DNA of 34,495 nucleotides from an uncultured Bacilli bacterium (GTDB lineage: Bacteria > Bacillota_I > Bacilli_A > RF39 > UBA660): contig CANRDZ010000005.1 in assembly GCA_947629465.1 (NCBI GenBank), positions 1-34,495 on the forward strand, read 5' to 3'. Shown piece by piece: positions 25,321-34,442 of this stretch. A program made the translations under genes and the position numbers. The notes below the pieces were generated by a model, which worked only from the letters and a program-made list of their open reading frames with translations, was not told where the DNA came from and did no database searches. Numbering within the stretch: the stretch's first letter is position 1; each line of letters starts with the position of its first letter.

Positions 25321-27063
25321 TTACTGAACTATTGTATAAGTTCCCAAAATATTTTTTTGAATTTGTAATAAATCTAAAGCATTTATTTTTCCATCACCTG
25401 AAGTGTCTCCAGCATGAAAATATTCATTATTTAATGTGTATGTTTTTAAAATATTTTTTTGAACTTGTAATAAATCTAAAGCATTTATTTTTCCATCTCC
25501 TGAAGTATCACCTTTAATTAAAACAACTAAAGTTTCACTTTTTTCTTTATTACTAACTGTTACTTTAAAACCAGTACCAATTAAACCATCTGTTACAACA
25601 TTATCATTACTATCTTTAATAATAACACTATTAGCACCAGAAATACTTTCTATAGTATTTTTAACTGTACTTACTGAAGTATTAGGATTAATACCGGCAA
25701 TTTGATTTGTTTGATATTTATAACCACTACTAACTATTATTGTATTAATATCTAATGTAGTTTTAATATCATCATCAGGCATCGGAACTGCACCACTATT
25801 TTGATTAAAATCACTTTTATCCATATTATTATAAACAGGAATATGAAAAATAAAATCGCTATCTAAAATATTCATATTTTTATAAGATTTATAAGTTGTT
25901 TTTGCTTCACTAGAAGGAGCAGCAATATTAGTCATATATTGATGACCATATAATCTACTACTTTCAGTGGGAACAACATTAAATTTTTGAAGATAACCAC
26001 TATACTGACCAACAGAAATATAAGATGAAGCTATTCCACTAGCCCCTCCATATATAGCATTATACAAACTATCCCATTTTTTAGCATAAGCATATTCTAA
26101 TCCACAAAGTGTTGTTCCTTTAGAAGTGGCACAACTATCAGTAACTCCAAAATTATAAAAGTTATAATATCCTAAATATTTACCACCTTCACCATCATAT
26201 ACCCCACTATAAAGATTATAAAGTGAATTACTATTACCAAGCTCTTGTAAAATTCGACTTGATACAAAAATAGGACTTATATTTGCAGCCAGTGAAGCTG
26301 TATTAATTATTTCTCCTAAATTATTTCCAATCCCCACATGATAAGTATAGAATTGAGCATTTTTAATAATATTATTTATTGCATCGACATATTTATCTTT
26401 TAAAGTATCACTATATTTTAAATATTCAAATTGAAAAATAGTATTTTCTGAAAACCAATTCCTAGGATCCATATAATAAGCTACTGCTTTAGAAGATGCT
26501 GGATACCAAATACTAGTATAAGCATTTTTACAAGTACTATCTATATTTGATTTATCATTACTAGCAATATAACTTTTTCCACAAGCACTTTCACTTGTAA
26601 CGGCACTACTCCAATCAAGACCTGTAAATATTGGCTTAAATTCCCAATTAGGATGATTTATTTTTAAAGCACATAAACCTTGCCAATAACTTTCTGGAAA
26701 GCCTAAATCTTTTAATTGCTGTTCACAAGCATTTTTCGCTTCAACATCAATTTTTTCTTCACTTACTTCAACAAATTCACTACAAACATATCCAATAGAT
26801 GAAGATTCATAATATATCTGATACCACCCATTAGAACATCCCCCTTCATCCTTAACCAAAGTATTATTAACTAACGTATAAACTGAATCTTCAACTAAAG
26901 TTTTAATTCTTTCATAATTAGTACCAGGACCTTTTCTTAAACTAACCCCAGAGTCAATTATTTTACCTTTATAAGTATCAGCATAACAAATATTCATATT
27001 AAATATGAATATAAGTATTAAAAAAAACATAAATAATAAATAGAATTTTTTAATGTTTTTCAT
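25321..27063 (-). CDS. Secreted N-acetylglucosaminidase with SH3b and dockerin domains
   Basis: This 580-residue protein has a signal peptide (about 1-28), a bacterial SH3 domain at about 30-98 (VSLRKGPGTNYERI), and a GH73-type glucosaminidase region at about 110-400. The likely catalytic Glu is in SSRILQELGNSNS (Glu274), and the YNFYNFGV block is typical. A spacer domain follows, then a type I dockerin in the last ~62 residues: two GDTSGDGKINALDLLQ calcium-loop repeats 34 residues apart. It probably cuts peptidoglycan glycan strands outside the cell. The ATG at 27063 follows GAAGGTAGG; an upstream in-frame ATG at 27087 has no SD. It is the first gene of a unit with the cohesin protein. Confidence 0.92.
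   Translation of the reverse strand: MKNIKKFYLLFMFFLILIFIFNMNICYADTYKGKIIDSGVSLRKGPGTNYERIKTLVEDSVYTLVNNTLVKDEGGCSNGWYQIYYESSSIGYVCSEFVEVSEEKIDVEAKNACEQQLKDLGFPESYWQGLCALKINHPNWEFKPIFTGLDWSSAVTSESACGKSYIASNDKSNIDSTCKNAYTSIWYPASSKAVAYYMDPRNWFSENTIFQFEYLKYSDTLKDKYVDAINNIIKNAQFYTYHVGIGNNLGEIINTASLAANISPIFVSSRILQELGNSNSLYNLYSGVYDGEGGKYLGYYNFYNFGVTDSCATSKGTTLCGLEYAYAKKWDSLYNAIYGGASGIASSYISVGQYSGYLQKFNVVPTESSRLYGHQYMTNIAAPSSEAKTTYKSYKNMNILDSDFIFHIPVYNNMDKSDFNQNSGAVPMPDDDIKTTLDINTIIVSSGYKYQTNQIAGINPNTSVSTVKNTIESISGANSVIIKDSNDNVVTDGLIGTGFKVTVSNKEKSETLVVLIKGDTSGDGKINALDLLQVQKNILKTYTLNNEYFHAGDTSGDGKINALDLLQIQKNILGTYTIVQ
25346..25514 (-). repeat. Direct repeat encoding the two dockerin halves
   Basis: Two near-identical copies of about 66 bp start at 25346 and 25448, a period of 102 bp (34 codons). 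They differ at only a few positions, including third codon bases. This is the usual internal duplication of dockerins, here little diverged. Confidence 0.85.
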
Positions 27064-27150
27064 TATATGCCTACCTTCATATAACATTTTATCATATTAT
27101 ACAATAAAACTCTCTAAATAGATAATTACTTTGACATTTTTTTTCAATTA

Positions 27151-27179
27151 TTTACATTCTAAATTAATTATAATATAAT
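27151..27179 (+). promoter_or_regulatory. Promoter of small membrane-protein gene
   Basis: TTTACA (27151-27156), a 17-bp spacer, then TATAAT (27174-27179). A second, overlapping TATAAT begins at 27169. The GTG start lies 28 bases downstream. Confidence 0.7.
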
Positions 27180-27207
27180 ATTAAACTGTTTAAGAAAGAG
27201 GGATTTT

Positions 27208-27408
27208 GTGTTACAAAAAAATTTTGATTCGGTGGATATTTTCTTTATTATTTTTATTTGTGTTTATTTTATAACTCTTTTTTTATTTTTAATTTCATTA
27301 ATAACAAAAGAATTAAATAAAACCAAAATAAAAAAGGTTAAGAAAAAACATAACCTTATATTAAATAAACATTACAAACATAATATATCATATCTTAAAA
27401 ATATTTAA
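27208..27408 (+). CDS. Small single-pass membrane protein
   Basis: This 66-residue protein has one long hydrophobic segment (about 9-32) and a strongly basic tail (NKTKIKKVKKKHN). The GTG start is preceded by AAGAGGG at a normal distance, and a good promoter lies upstream, which argues that it is real despite its size. The stop overlaps the end of the convergent lipoprotein gene by four bases. The function is unknown. Confidence 0.6.
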   Translation: MLQKNFDSVDIFFIIFICVYFITLFLFLISLITKELNKTKIKKVKKKHNLILNKHYKHNISYLKNI

Positions 27409-27944
27409 TCTAATTCATAATTATATATACCATGAATTTTTAAAAGATCATTTTCAGAAGGTTGATTTATAATATATTTATCTTTTTCTTTATTAACGGT
27501 AAATGTTATTGTATAATCAACTTTTTTTGTCATATCCATCATTTTATCTAATTTATATGAAATAAATAATTCCTCATTATAATTACCATCTTTATCAACA
27601 AATTCTTTACTATTTTTTGCTAAATATTCATTTGCCTCATTAATTGCTTTATATAAATCATAAACACTAATTTTAACCGTTACATAAGCAGTATCCCCAT
27701 CATACTCTTCATCTAATATTTCATAACTTAAATCTTTATATTGTTTTTTTAATATATCACGATATTTATCTTTATCTAATTCACTTAAATTTTCTTCATC
27801 AATTATTTTTTCCATATCTACTAAAACTTCACTATCTAAAGTTTTATATTTTTTTAAATATTCTTCAACTTCCATTTTAGCAGTCTTCATTCCACAAGCT
27901 CCAAGCATTAATAAAGAAACAAATAATATTATAAATTTTTTCAT
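27405..27944 (-). CDS. Lipoprotein of unknown function
   Basis: This 179-residue protein has a short signal peptide with a clear lipobox, LMLGAC, so the mature protein starts at Cys17 and is lipid-anchored outside the membrane. The remainder is helical at first (EEYLKKYKTLD..), then beta-rich with repeated Lys/Tyr/Asp, similar to uncharacterised DUF-type lipoproteins of Bacillota. It has a good SD (GAGG). Confidence 0.8.
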   Translation of the reverse strand: MKKFIILFVSLLMLGACGMKTAKMEVEEYLKKYKTLDSEVLVDMEKIIDEENLSELDKDKYRDILKKQYKDLSYEILDEEYDGDTAYVTVKISVYDLYKAINEANEYLAKNSKEFVDKDGNYNEELFISYKLDKMMDMTKKVDYTITFTVNKEKDKYIINQPSENDLLKIHGIYNYELD

Positions 27945-27987
27945 TTATACACATCCTCATTTATAATTATTCCTTTATTTAAAAAAT

Positions 27988-28620
27988 TTATACATTATTA
28001 TAAGATAGTTTAATTAATTCATAAATATGATATTCTTTTTCAGTTAATTTATTTTGTAATTTTAATAACATATTTTGATACATTTTATCAACATCATTTA
28101 AAAGATTAGAAAACCATTCTAAATAAATATATTTTAACTTACTATATTCTTTATTATTATAAATTGAATCTATTTCTAATTTTAAAATTTTCTTTATTTT
28201 TAAATCTTGTCTAGTTTCTATTTCATAATTATCATCACTTATTATTTGATAATTTATTTTTCTTAAAGCTATATTATACATAAATTCATTTATATTTAAT
28301 TCATCTTCTAAAATTAAACTACTTTTACTTAAAGATATTCCTTCATCATTAAATTCTAATGCTATACTATTTTTACCATCACTAAATATACTTGTATATT
28401 TTAAAGTATTATTACCTTTTAATTTAGTTTTATTTTCTATTAAATTCATTAATTCTTGATCTATTTTTATTTTTTTAGAAATCATATTAACTATCGTTTT
28501 AGCATCAACATGAAATAGAGGTATTTTCTTAACATAATCAATTACATCTTCACTATCCCATTCATAAAACATTGAATAGCTATCTTGAAAATTTAAAAGT
28601 ACATCATAATAATAATCCAT
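27988..28620 (-). CDS. DUF3603-like hypothetical protein
   Basis: This 210-residue soluble protein starts with DYYYDVLLNFQ and FYEWDSEDVIDYVKKIPLF, followed by IALEFNDEGISLSKSSLILEDELNINEFMY. These blocks resemble the DUF3603 family of Bacilli, as recalled. The C-terminal third is helical and charged. The function is unknown. Its start overlaps the end of the upstream small membrane gene by 17 bases, so the two are translationally coupled. Confidence 0.75.
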   Translation of the reverse strand: MDYYYDVLLNFQDSYSMFYEWDSEDVIDYVKKIPLFHVDAKTIVNMISKKIKIDQELMNLIENKTKLKGNNTLKYTSIFSDGKNSIALEFNDEGISLSKSSLILEDELNINEFMYNIALRKINYQIISDDNYEIETRQDLKIKKILKLEIDSIYNNKEYSKLKYIYLEWFSNLLNDVDKMYQNMLLKLQNKLTEKEYHIYELIKLSYNNV

Positions 28621-28819
28621 TTTTAGATTTCCTCCTTAATGATAAAATAATAAATAAAATTCCAATAAAAAATAAGTCACAATAAACACTTCTAATAATA
28701 AAATAAACAAATTCAAAAAAACTATACCCTATGACTAATAAATTTAAATATAAAAATATAAAAAATAAACCTACAACACTAAATATATAACCTAATATAA
28801 ATAAAATTATTCTTATCAT
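28604..28819 (-). CDS. Small two-helix membrane protein
   Basis: This 71-residue protein has two hydrophobic segments (about 3-31 and 35-61) and a basic C-terminal end. It is unrecognised. It overlaps the DUF3603-like gene by 17 bases and is probably its operon partner. It is divergent to uppP. Confidence 0.65.
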   Translation of the reverse strand: MIRIILFILGYIFSVVGLFFIFLYLNLLVIGYSFFEFVYFIIRSVYCDLFFIGILFIILSLRRKSKNGLLL

Positions 28820-28889
28820 AAATATCTATTATATTTTATTTATAAATTTTTAAAAATATTATATAATTATATAGAAAGTGAGATAAAAA

Positions 28890-29693
28890 ATGAATTATAT
28901 AAAATATTTAATCCTTGGTATCATTCAAGGAATAACTGAACCTTTACCAATATCATCTAGTGGACATATTTTTTTATTTAAAAATTTATTTGAAACCGAA
29001 ATATTTAATACTTTTAATTTTGAAATTATTTCCAATTTTGGTTCTTTTTTAGCTATCTTATTTATATTTAGAAAAGATATTATTAAGTTAATAAAAGATT
29101 TTTTTGGTTATATATTTAGTAAAGAAAAAATTAAATATAAAAATGGTTTTCTTTATGTTATTAAAATGATTATTAGTACTATTCCTGTAGGAATAACTGG
29201 TTTATTATTTAATGATTATTTAGAAACTCATTTTAATTCTTTAAATTTATTAGCTTTTACTTTTTTATTTACATCACTAATGTTATTTATTGTAAGAAAT
29301 ATAAAAGGTGAAAAAGGAAGTAATGAAATAACTTTTTTTGACGCGATTATTATTGGTTTATTTGAAGCAATAACTATCATACCAGGAATATCTAGAAGTG
29401 GAACAGTTTTAGTAGCATGTCTTATTTGTCATTTAAAAAGAGATGATGCTTTAAAATATACATTTATGTTATATTTTCCAGTAAGTGCTGGAACTATGTT
29501 ATTAAAAGCACCAGATTTACTTACCACTACAACATCTTTACTTTTACCATATTTATTAGGAATGTTTGCAGCTTTAATAACTACCTATATTTCATATAAA
29601 TGGTTAAGTAATATTGTTAAAAATGGTAAATTATGGCATTTTTCCATATATTGTCTTTTATTAACATTATTTATATTTATTTATTTTCGTTAA
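28890..29693 (+). CDS. uppP: Undecaprenyl-diphosphatase (BacA family)
   Basis: This 267-residue membrane protein has about eight transmembrane segments. It carries both active-site loops of the family: GIIQGITEPLPISSSGH near residues 11-27 and the second repeat IIGLFEAITIIPGISRSGT. It removes a phosphate from undecaprenyl diphosphate to recycle the cell-wall lipid carrier, complementing UppS in this window; it can confer bacitracin resistance. The length is normal. It has its own terminator. Confidence 0.96.
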   Translation: MNYIKYLILGIIQGITEPLPISSSGHIFLFKNLFETEIFNTFNFEIISNFGSFLAILFIFRKDIIKLIKDFFGYIFSKEKIKYKNGFLYVIKMIISTIPVGITGLLFNDYLETHFNSLNLLAFTFLFTSLMLFIVRNIKGEKGSNEITFFDAIIIGLFEAITIIPGISRSGTVLVACLICHLKRDDALKYTFMLYFPVSAGTMLLKAPDLLTTTTSLLLPYLLGMFAALITTYISYKWLSNIVKNGKLWHFSIYCLLLTLFIFIYFR

Positions 29694-29696
29694 ATT

Positions 29697-29718
29697 CTAA
29701 CCATTAGGTTAGTTTTTA
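29697..29718 (+). terminator. Terminator of uppP
   Basis: CTAACC-ATTA-GGTTAG is a perfect 6-bp stem with a 4-base loop followed by TTTTTA, just past the stop codon. Confidence 0.8.
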
Positions 29719-29721
29719 TTT

Positions 29722-29772
29722 TAAAAAAATAAAGTTTTAAAATAAAAGCATACACTTTTTATCTTAAAACTT
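29722..29772 (-). terminator. Terminator of phase-variable surface gene A
   Basis: On the minus strand AAGTTTTAAGATAAAAAG pairs with CTTTTATTTTAAAACTT with minor mismatches, followed by ATTTTTTT. It lies about 30 bases past the stop. Confidence 0.75.
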
Positions 29773-29800
29773 CATTATAAAAATTTTCTATATCTTTCAA

Positions 29801-31481
29801 TTACTTCTCAACTATAAAAGGTTTACTAACTGACCCATCACCATCACCAACTTTAGAACTGGAAGAAAGGTAGAACGTAGGCCTAACGAGATACCTATTC
29901 ACCTCGTCTTCTAATTTGACATGCTCCGTCGACACCGTGAGTCCCGCATAAACAAGTCCCCACTTTTTGTATCCGGAACTAGTCAAAATCCACTCATCTC
30001 CGGGACTGCGTTTACCGCAATTCCATATGGCCAACCAGTTACGGGAGCAAGCGTTTTGGGAACAATCAGCATATTTCCCATCTTTGTAATCGGTAGAATA
30101 GGCAAAATATATATCATGAAGGTACAATAGACCGACTTTAGACGACACCTTTTGTCTTTCATCCCACACGCCTCTCAAGGGGATACTAGAATTTTCGGGA
30201 CAACTCATATCGGTCTCAATTTGACCTGTCTCAACTCTATATATTTCATCCGCCGGCCTTGAAAGACCGAGAGCAACGACGGTGCTCGCACTATCACCTT
30301 GAATTTCGCCAAACCACCAAAGATGGTTAGTGATCATTTCATACCAAACACTTGACGTCGACATATATGGATAATTAACACTGTTAATGAATATATTCGT
30401 ATCTCCATCACTTCCGGAAGAAGAACCATCACTCAATCCATTCAGTCTCCTGAAAAGTTCAGTTCTATCCCAAAATCCACCGGAATCTCCAAGGTCTGAT
30501 CTGAATATAAGATGGTTCATAGAAAAGGCATTAACCGTTCCCTCTAATATCTCTGTATTTTTTATTACTTTTATCTCGCCTTCTGGTGTTATTCCTATTA
30601 TTCGATACATATATTCACTCGTTTCTGTACAATCTGTTTTAGCATTATTATATCCAAAACATATGAAATTATCTACATCTTCTTCTGTTCCAACAAACCT
30701 GTACATATCTCCTAGTATTACATCACTTAATCCTCTAGGTTTTTGTGCTAATATATATTTACCGGCATTAGAAACACCACTTTCAACTGTCTCTTCTGGA
30801 TTATTTACTACTATACTTAAAATACTTTTAAAATCTTTCCCTTGTGTTTCATTCCCTGCTGAATAATCTATCCATATATATTCTTCATATTCTATTGTTG
30901 TCTTTCCACCTATTTTACTTTTTTCTATTACTCTTGATTCTTTTTCATATCCTGAATATTTCTTATTTAACTCTTTTTCTAATAATGTCTTTGTTTCACT
31001 TTCTTTTAATTCTTTTATTGAACTTATATTTACGGAACTTATTATTTCTTCCTTTGTTCCATTATTTACCTTTTTATCTATTTTACCTTTTATTAAATTT
31101 GTCCCTATATATTCACTACTACTATTTCTTAATGCCGTTATTATTAAACTATAATCTATTTCTTCTTCACATGTATTTCTTAATGTTACTTTTATCGGCT
31201 TTATATTTTCTTTTGCAAAGTTATCTTCTATTGGATAGTTATATGTTAATCCTACTTCTCCTTCATCAGTTATTGTTACTTCCATACATGCTGTCTTTCC
31301 ACCTATTAATGTCGTTACACTATTTCCACTTCCCAAAACATTTATATAGGCATAACTGACTCCTATCCCCATTATAGCTACTACCATTATTATTAGTGCT
31401 ATATACAATTTTACTTTCTTCTTGGGGGATTTTTCATTTTCTAATAACCCCCCCCCAGGCGAACATTATTTTGCTTTTCAT
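29801..31481 (-). CDS. Surface protein A, phase-variable through a G9 tract (out of frame as sequenced)
   Basis: The ATG at 31481 follows AAAGAGG at a normal distance. From it, translation reads MKSKIMFAWGGGY and stops, because the G run at 31448-31456 is nine long. With eight G the frame continues for 559 codons: MKSKIMFAWGGLLENEKSPKK, a membrane segment, a beta-rich domain (~240 residues), then a C-terminal DUF6273-like domain (GDMYRFVG, VDNFICFG, YMYRIIGI, RPTFYLSSS). As sequenced, only a TTG at 31408 could start the long frame, and it has no SD. The C-terminal half is GC-rich compared with all neighbours. The protein is probably exposed at the surface; its ligand is unknown. Confidence 0.75.
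31448..31456 (-). repeat. Homopolymeric G9 tract in start region of gene A
   Basis: Nine consecutive C on the plus strand (G on the coding strand) lie 25 bases after the start codon of gene A. In a genome this AT-rich such a run is very unlikely by chance. Eight G would restore the frame. Confidence 0.85.
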
Positions 31482-31510
31482 CTACTATCCTCTTTCTATT
31501 TTATACTTTT

Positions 31511-31539
31511 ATTCTAACATATTCTTTTTTTATTGTGAA
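31511..31539 (-). promoter_or_regulatory. Promoter of gene A
   Basis: On the minus strand TTCACA (31534-31539), a 17-bp spacer ending in TGT, then TAGAAT (31511-31516). The TGn makes it an extended -10 promoter. It lies 30 bases before the ATG and downstream of the gene B terminator. Confidence 0.65.
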
Positions 31540-31550
31540 TACATATTTTT

Positions 31551-31578
31551 AAAAAAAGAAGAGAAAAATATTCTCTTC
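31551..31578 (-). terminator. Terminator of gene B
   Basis: On the minus strand GAAGAGAA-TATTT-TTCTCTTC is a perfect 8-bp stem followed by seven T. The 42 bases between it and the gene B stop hold two copies of CGGTTTAAG and a short CGAG/CTCG hairpin. Confidence 0.88.
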
Positions 31579-31620
31579 CGGTTTAAGTCTATGAGGTTTT
31601 AACGAGTTTTCCTTCTCGGT

Positions 31621-34264
31621 TTAAGCTTGTACTATATATGGATCTGATACTGTTCCCGAACCAACTAATTTAACAGAACTTGAAAGATAGAAAACTGGTC
31701 TTACAGCTTTGTAACCAACTAAACCATCAGAATTTCCAATATTTCCTGTTGAATTAATCCATAAAGCTAGACTATTTCCATTACTATAAAGTCCACTCCA
31801 AGTCATTACTCTTTCACTTTTTTCTTCCGCATTTGTTGCTTTACCATTATTGTTTATATGTAACCAACTATTTTTACAACCAGCACTGCTTGAAAAACAA
31901 TTCGTACTATCACTTCCTTGATAAGAATAATAATAGTCATGTAAATACATTAATCCTATTTTGGAAGGTACAATATCCGTTTGCGAATTCCAATAATAAG
32001 TAGACCAAGCGCTACCATTATAATAATAAGCAGGAGCTTTTCCAGTTTCAATCAAAAGCAAAGTAGACGCGGGAGTAGATGGACCAAGCGCACCAGTTTT
32101 ACCATTAGCATTTACTCCAATATCACCATATATCCAATTATGCTCATTAATCTTGTTATACCAGCTATTACCTTTAGATAGATAATTTACATTACTTGTT
32201 GTACTGTCAACAAATAAATCAGTATATTTTGTATCATTAATTTCTTTACCATTTAATCTCTTAAATATATCGCTATTAGGCCATGTACAGTTTTTATTTT
32301 CACAACTTGCCTTATCCATTTTATCTTCCCATTGATAACTTTTTATACTACCACTATTTTCTTGAATTGAAGTGTTTTTTATTAACTTCATTTCGCCAGA
32401 TGAAGTTATACCAATTATTCTGTACATATAGTCACTTGTTAAATCGCATTTTTTTATACCCCCTTTTCCAAAGCATATGAAGTTATCTACTACTCCATTA
32501 CATGCTGTTCCAGAAGCGGTTCCAGCATCGACGCTTGAATTGCAAGATCCAACAAAGCGGTACATATCACCTATTACTTTACTACTTAATCCTTTTGGAT
32601 TTTTAGTAAGTAAATCTTTAGGTGATATTGTAGTCTTGTAATCATTTCCTTGAACTACTGATGACGCCCTACCTAAAGTATCATAAACATAAGCCTCTAT
32701 GGTATAACTTGTACCTGGAGATAATCCTGTTACTGTACATCTTCCATCTGATGATGCTTTCGTCCAACCACTTGCTCCACTTTTCCTACAATACATCTTA
32801 CTTGTATCTATTCCATTTATATCTGTACCATAAACATCTACTGTAATAGTGTTATCTGTACTTGACATAAACATTATATATGCTGTCGGATTTGTTTTAT
32901 CTACTTTTATTAACGTTGTTGCAATTCCACTACATCTTCCTGATTCATTACATGCTCTTATATATGTATTACTATTTCTATCTATATCATATTCACCTGT
33001 TATATACGTATTTATTCCGGTACTACTATATGCGCTATAATCCGTTTTCCAATCTTCACTTGTACTATCTCTATATTGCCATTTTGATATCTTATTATTT
33101 ACTTCATTTGATGTTAATCTTAATAAAATATCATCTATATTCCATTGACCATTTGTTCCTGATACCCCTAAATGTTCTATCTTATAACTTAATCCACTGG
33201 AACTTCCTATATCAAATCTTACTTGTTTCCATGTTCCACTTGCAGTTATTGGTAAATATAATTTTTTTTCTCCTGCATTTAATGTCCCTTTTACTGAATT
33301 TTCTTCACTATAATATCCACTTGAAGTTGCATAAAATACTTGTACTGGTATACTTTGACTTATTGATGATGATAATTCTATATAAAATCCATTTACTCCA
33401 CTTATACTTCCTATATCATTAAATATTATCATTGGATCTCCATTATTTGTTGTCCATGTTCCATTTTCACCCGCATTACTACTATATCCTTGATAACTAT
33501 TACTTCTACTTCCCCATATATCATATATTTCTACTACACTTGGTGTTGGTGGATTACTTTTATTTAACGTTATTGTATAATTACTACTTCCTATATTATT
33601 GGCTCTATCTTTTAAATAAAGATACATCTTCTTACTTCCTTCGGTATTTTCTAATGCTGGAGTTGTTCTTGTTAAGGCTGTTGATGATGGTGGTGTTCCT
33701 GGTGATGTTATCCATCCACTAGTTACAGTTCCACTGCATCCTGAACTACTATTACTTATACAATAACTTACTACATCGGTTGCACTCCATTTCATACTAT
33801 ATGTTACTGTATTTGTATGCGTATATTTACTTCCATCACTTAATGTTTGTCCACTTTCTGCTGTACCTGTCATACTAAATGATGTTACTGATGGTATTTC
33901 ATCATCTTTATCATAATAAAAATTACAGTATAATGATTTACTACTTACTACTGTTATACTCATATCATCATTTAAGGTTATTGAATTATTTACTGTATTA
34001 CCTTGATAATCTTTGCATACTGATTTTGTTGTATTCAAAAAATATCCTTGCGTTGGAAACGTTGTATCTGTTGTTAAGGTATGATCCCCTTTACCCATAT
34101 TTTGTTCTTTATATATTGCAAATTGTTTATTTAAAGTTTTTTTCTGTCTATGTATCTCTACTTCATTTAAAGTATTATTTCTTATTTTAGTTATTGGTAT
34201 TATTAATAATAGTATTAATAATAACCCCCCCCCATACGAACATTATTTTGCTTTTATTTCTCAT
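31621..34264 (-). CDS. Surface protein B, phase-variable through a G9 tract (out of frame as sequenced)
   Basis: From the ATG at 34264 translation reads MRNKSKIMFVWGGGYY and stops, because the G run at 34225-34233 has nine bases. With eight G the frame stays open for 880 codons. The product then has a membrane segment (GGLLLILLLIIPI), a charged helix, an SVCKDYQGN/LYCNFYYD region, several Ig- or FN3-like domains, a galactose-binding-like middle (GTWKQVRFDIG), and a C-terminal DUF6273-like domain homologous to that of gene A (GDMYRFVG, YMYRIIGI, RPVFYLSSS). Without the shift, an internal ATG at 34098 could only give a form lacking the anchor. It has its own promoter and terminator. The domain calls are by eye. 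Confidence 0.78.
34225..34233 (-). repeat. Homopolymeric G9 tract in start region of gene B
   Basis: Nine consecutive C on the plus strand lie 31 bases after the start codon of gene B, in the same codon context (TGG GGG GGG) as in gene A. Eight G would join the start to the long frame. Confidence 0.85.
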
Positions 34265-34294
34265 AGACTATCTTTCTCTTTCTATCTTAATTAA

Positions 34295-34323
34295 AGTTTA
34301 TTATTTTTTCTTTCCTTTGTCAA
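34295..34323 (-). promoter_or_regulatory. Promoter of gene B
   Basis: On the minus strand a perfect TTGACA (34318-34323), a 17-bp spacer, then TAAACT (34295-34300), 30 bases before the ATG. An AGCTCT/AGAGCT hairpin (34352-34373) lies upstream. Confidence 0.7.
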
Positions 34324-34415
34324 GCGCATTTATTTTATTAGGCATTTTATCAGCTCTTTTAACTTTTAGAGCTTTCTATTAGCGTTATCATCTTTTATTA
34401 TAGTTTTTATCAAAA

Positions 34416-34442
34416 CTAAAAAAAGCTTAAAAATTAAGCTTT
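34416..34442 (-). terminator. Terminator of the partial third surface gene
   Basis: AAAGCTTAA and TTAAGCTTT form a perfect 9-bp stem with a 3-base loop, followed on the minus strand by a T run. It overlaps the stop codon of the gene at the window edge. Confidence 0.8.

Noticed and set aside
30844-31359. Long open frames on the plus strand opposite genes A and B
   Set aside because: Leu/Tyr/His-rich translations with no SD, lying wholly antisense to better coding frames; they are shadows.
29801-34264. Diversity-generating retroelement acting on the C-terminal domains
   Set aside because: No reverse transcriptase, accessory gene or template repeat is visible in the window, and the GC-rich segment is far longer than a typical variable repeat.
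29801-34264. Calling genes A and B plain pseudogenes
   Set aside because: Each has an intact promoter, terminator and a long undamaged frame; the only defect is one base in a homopolymer, identical in both.
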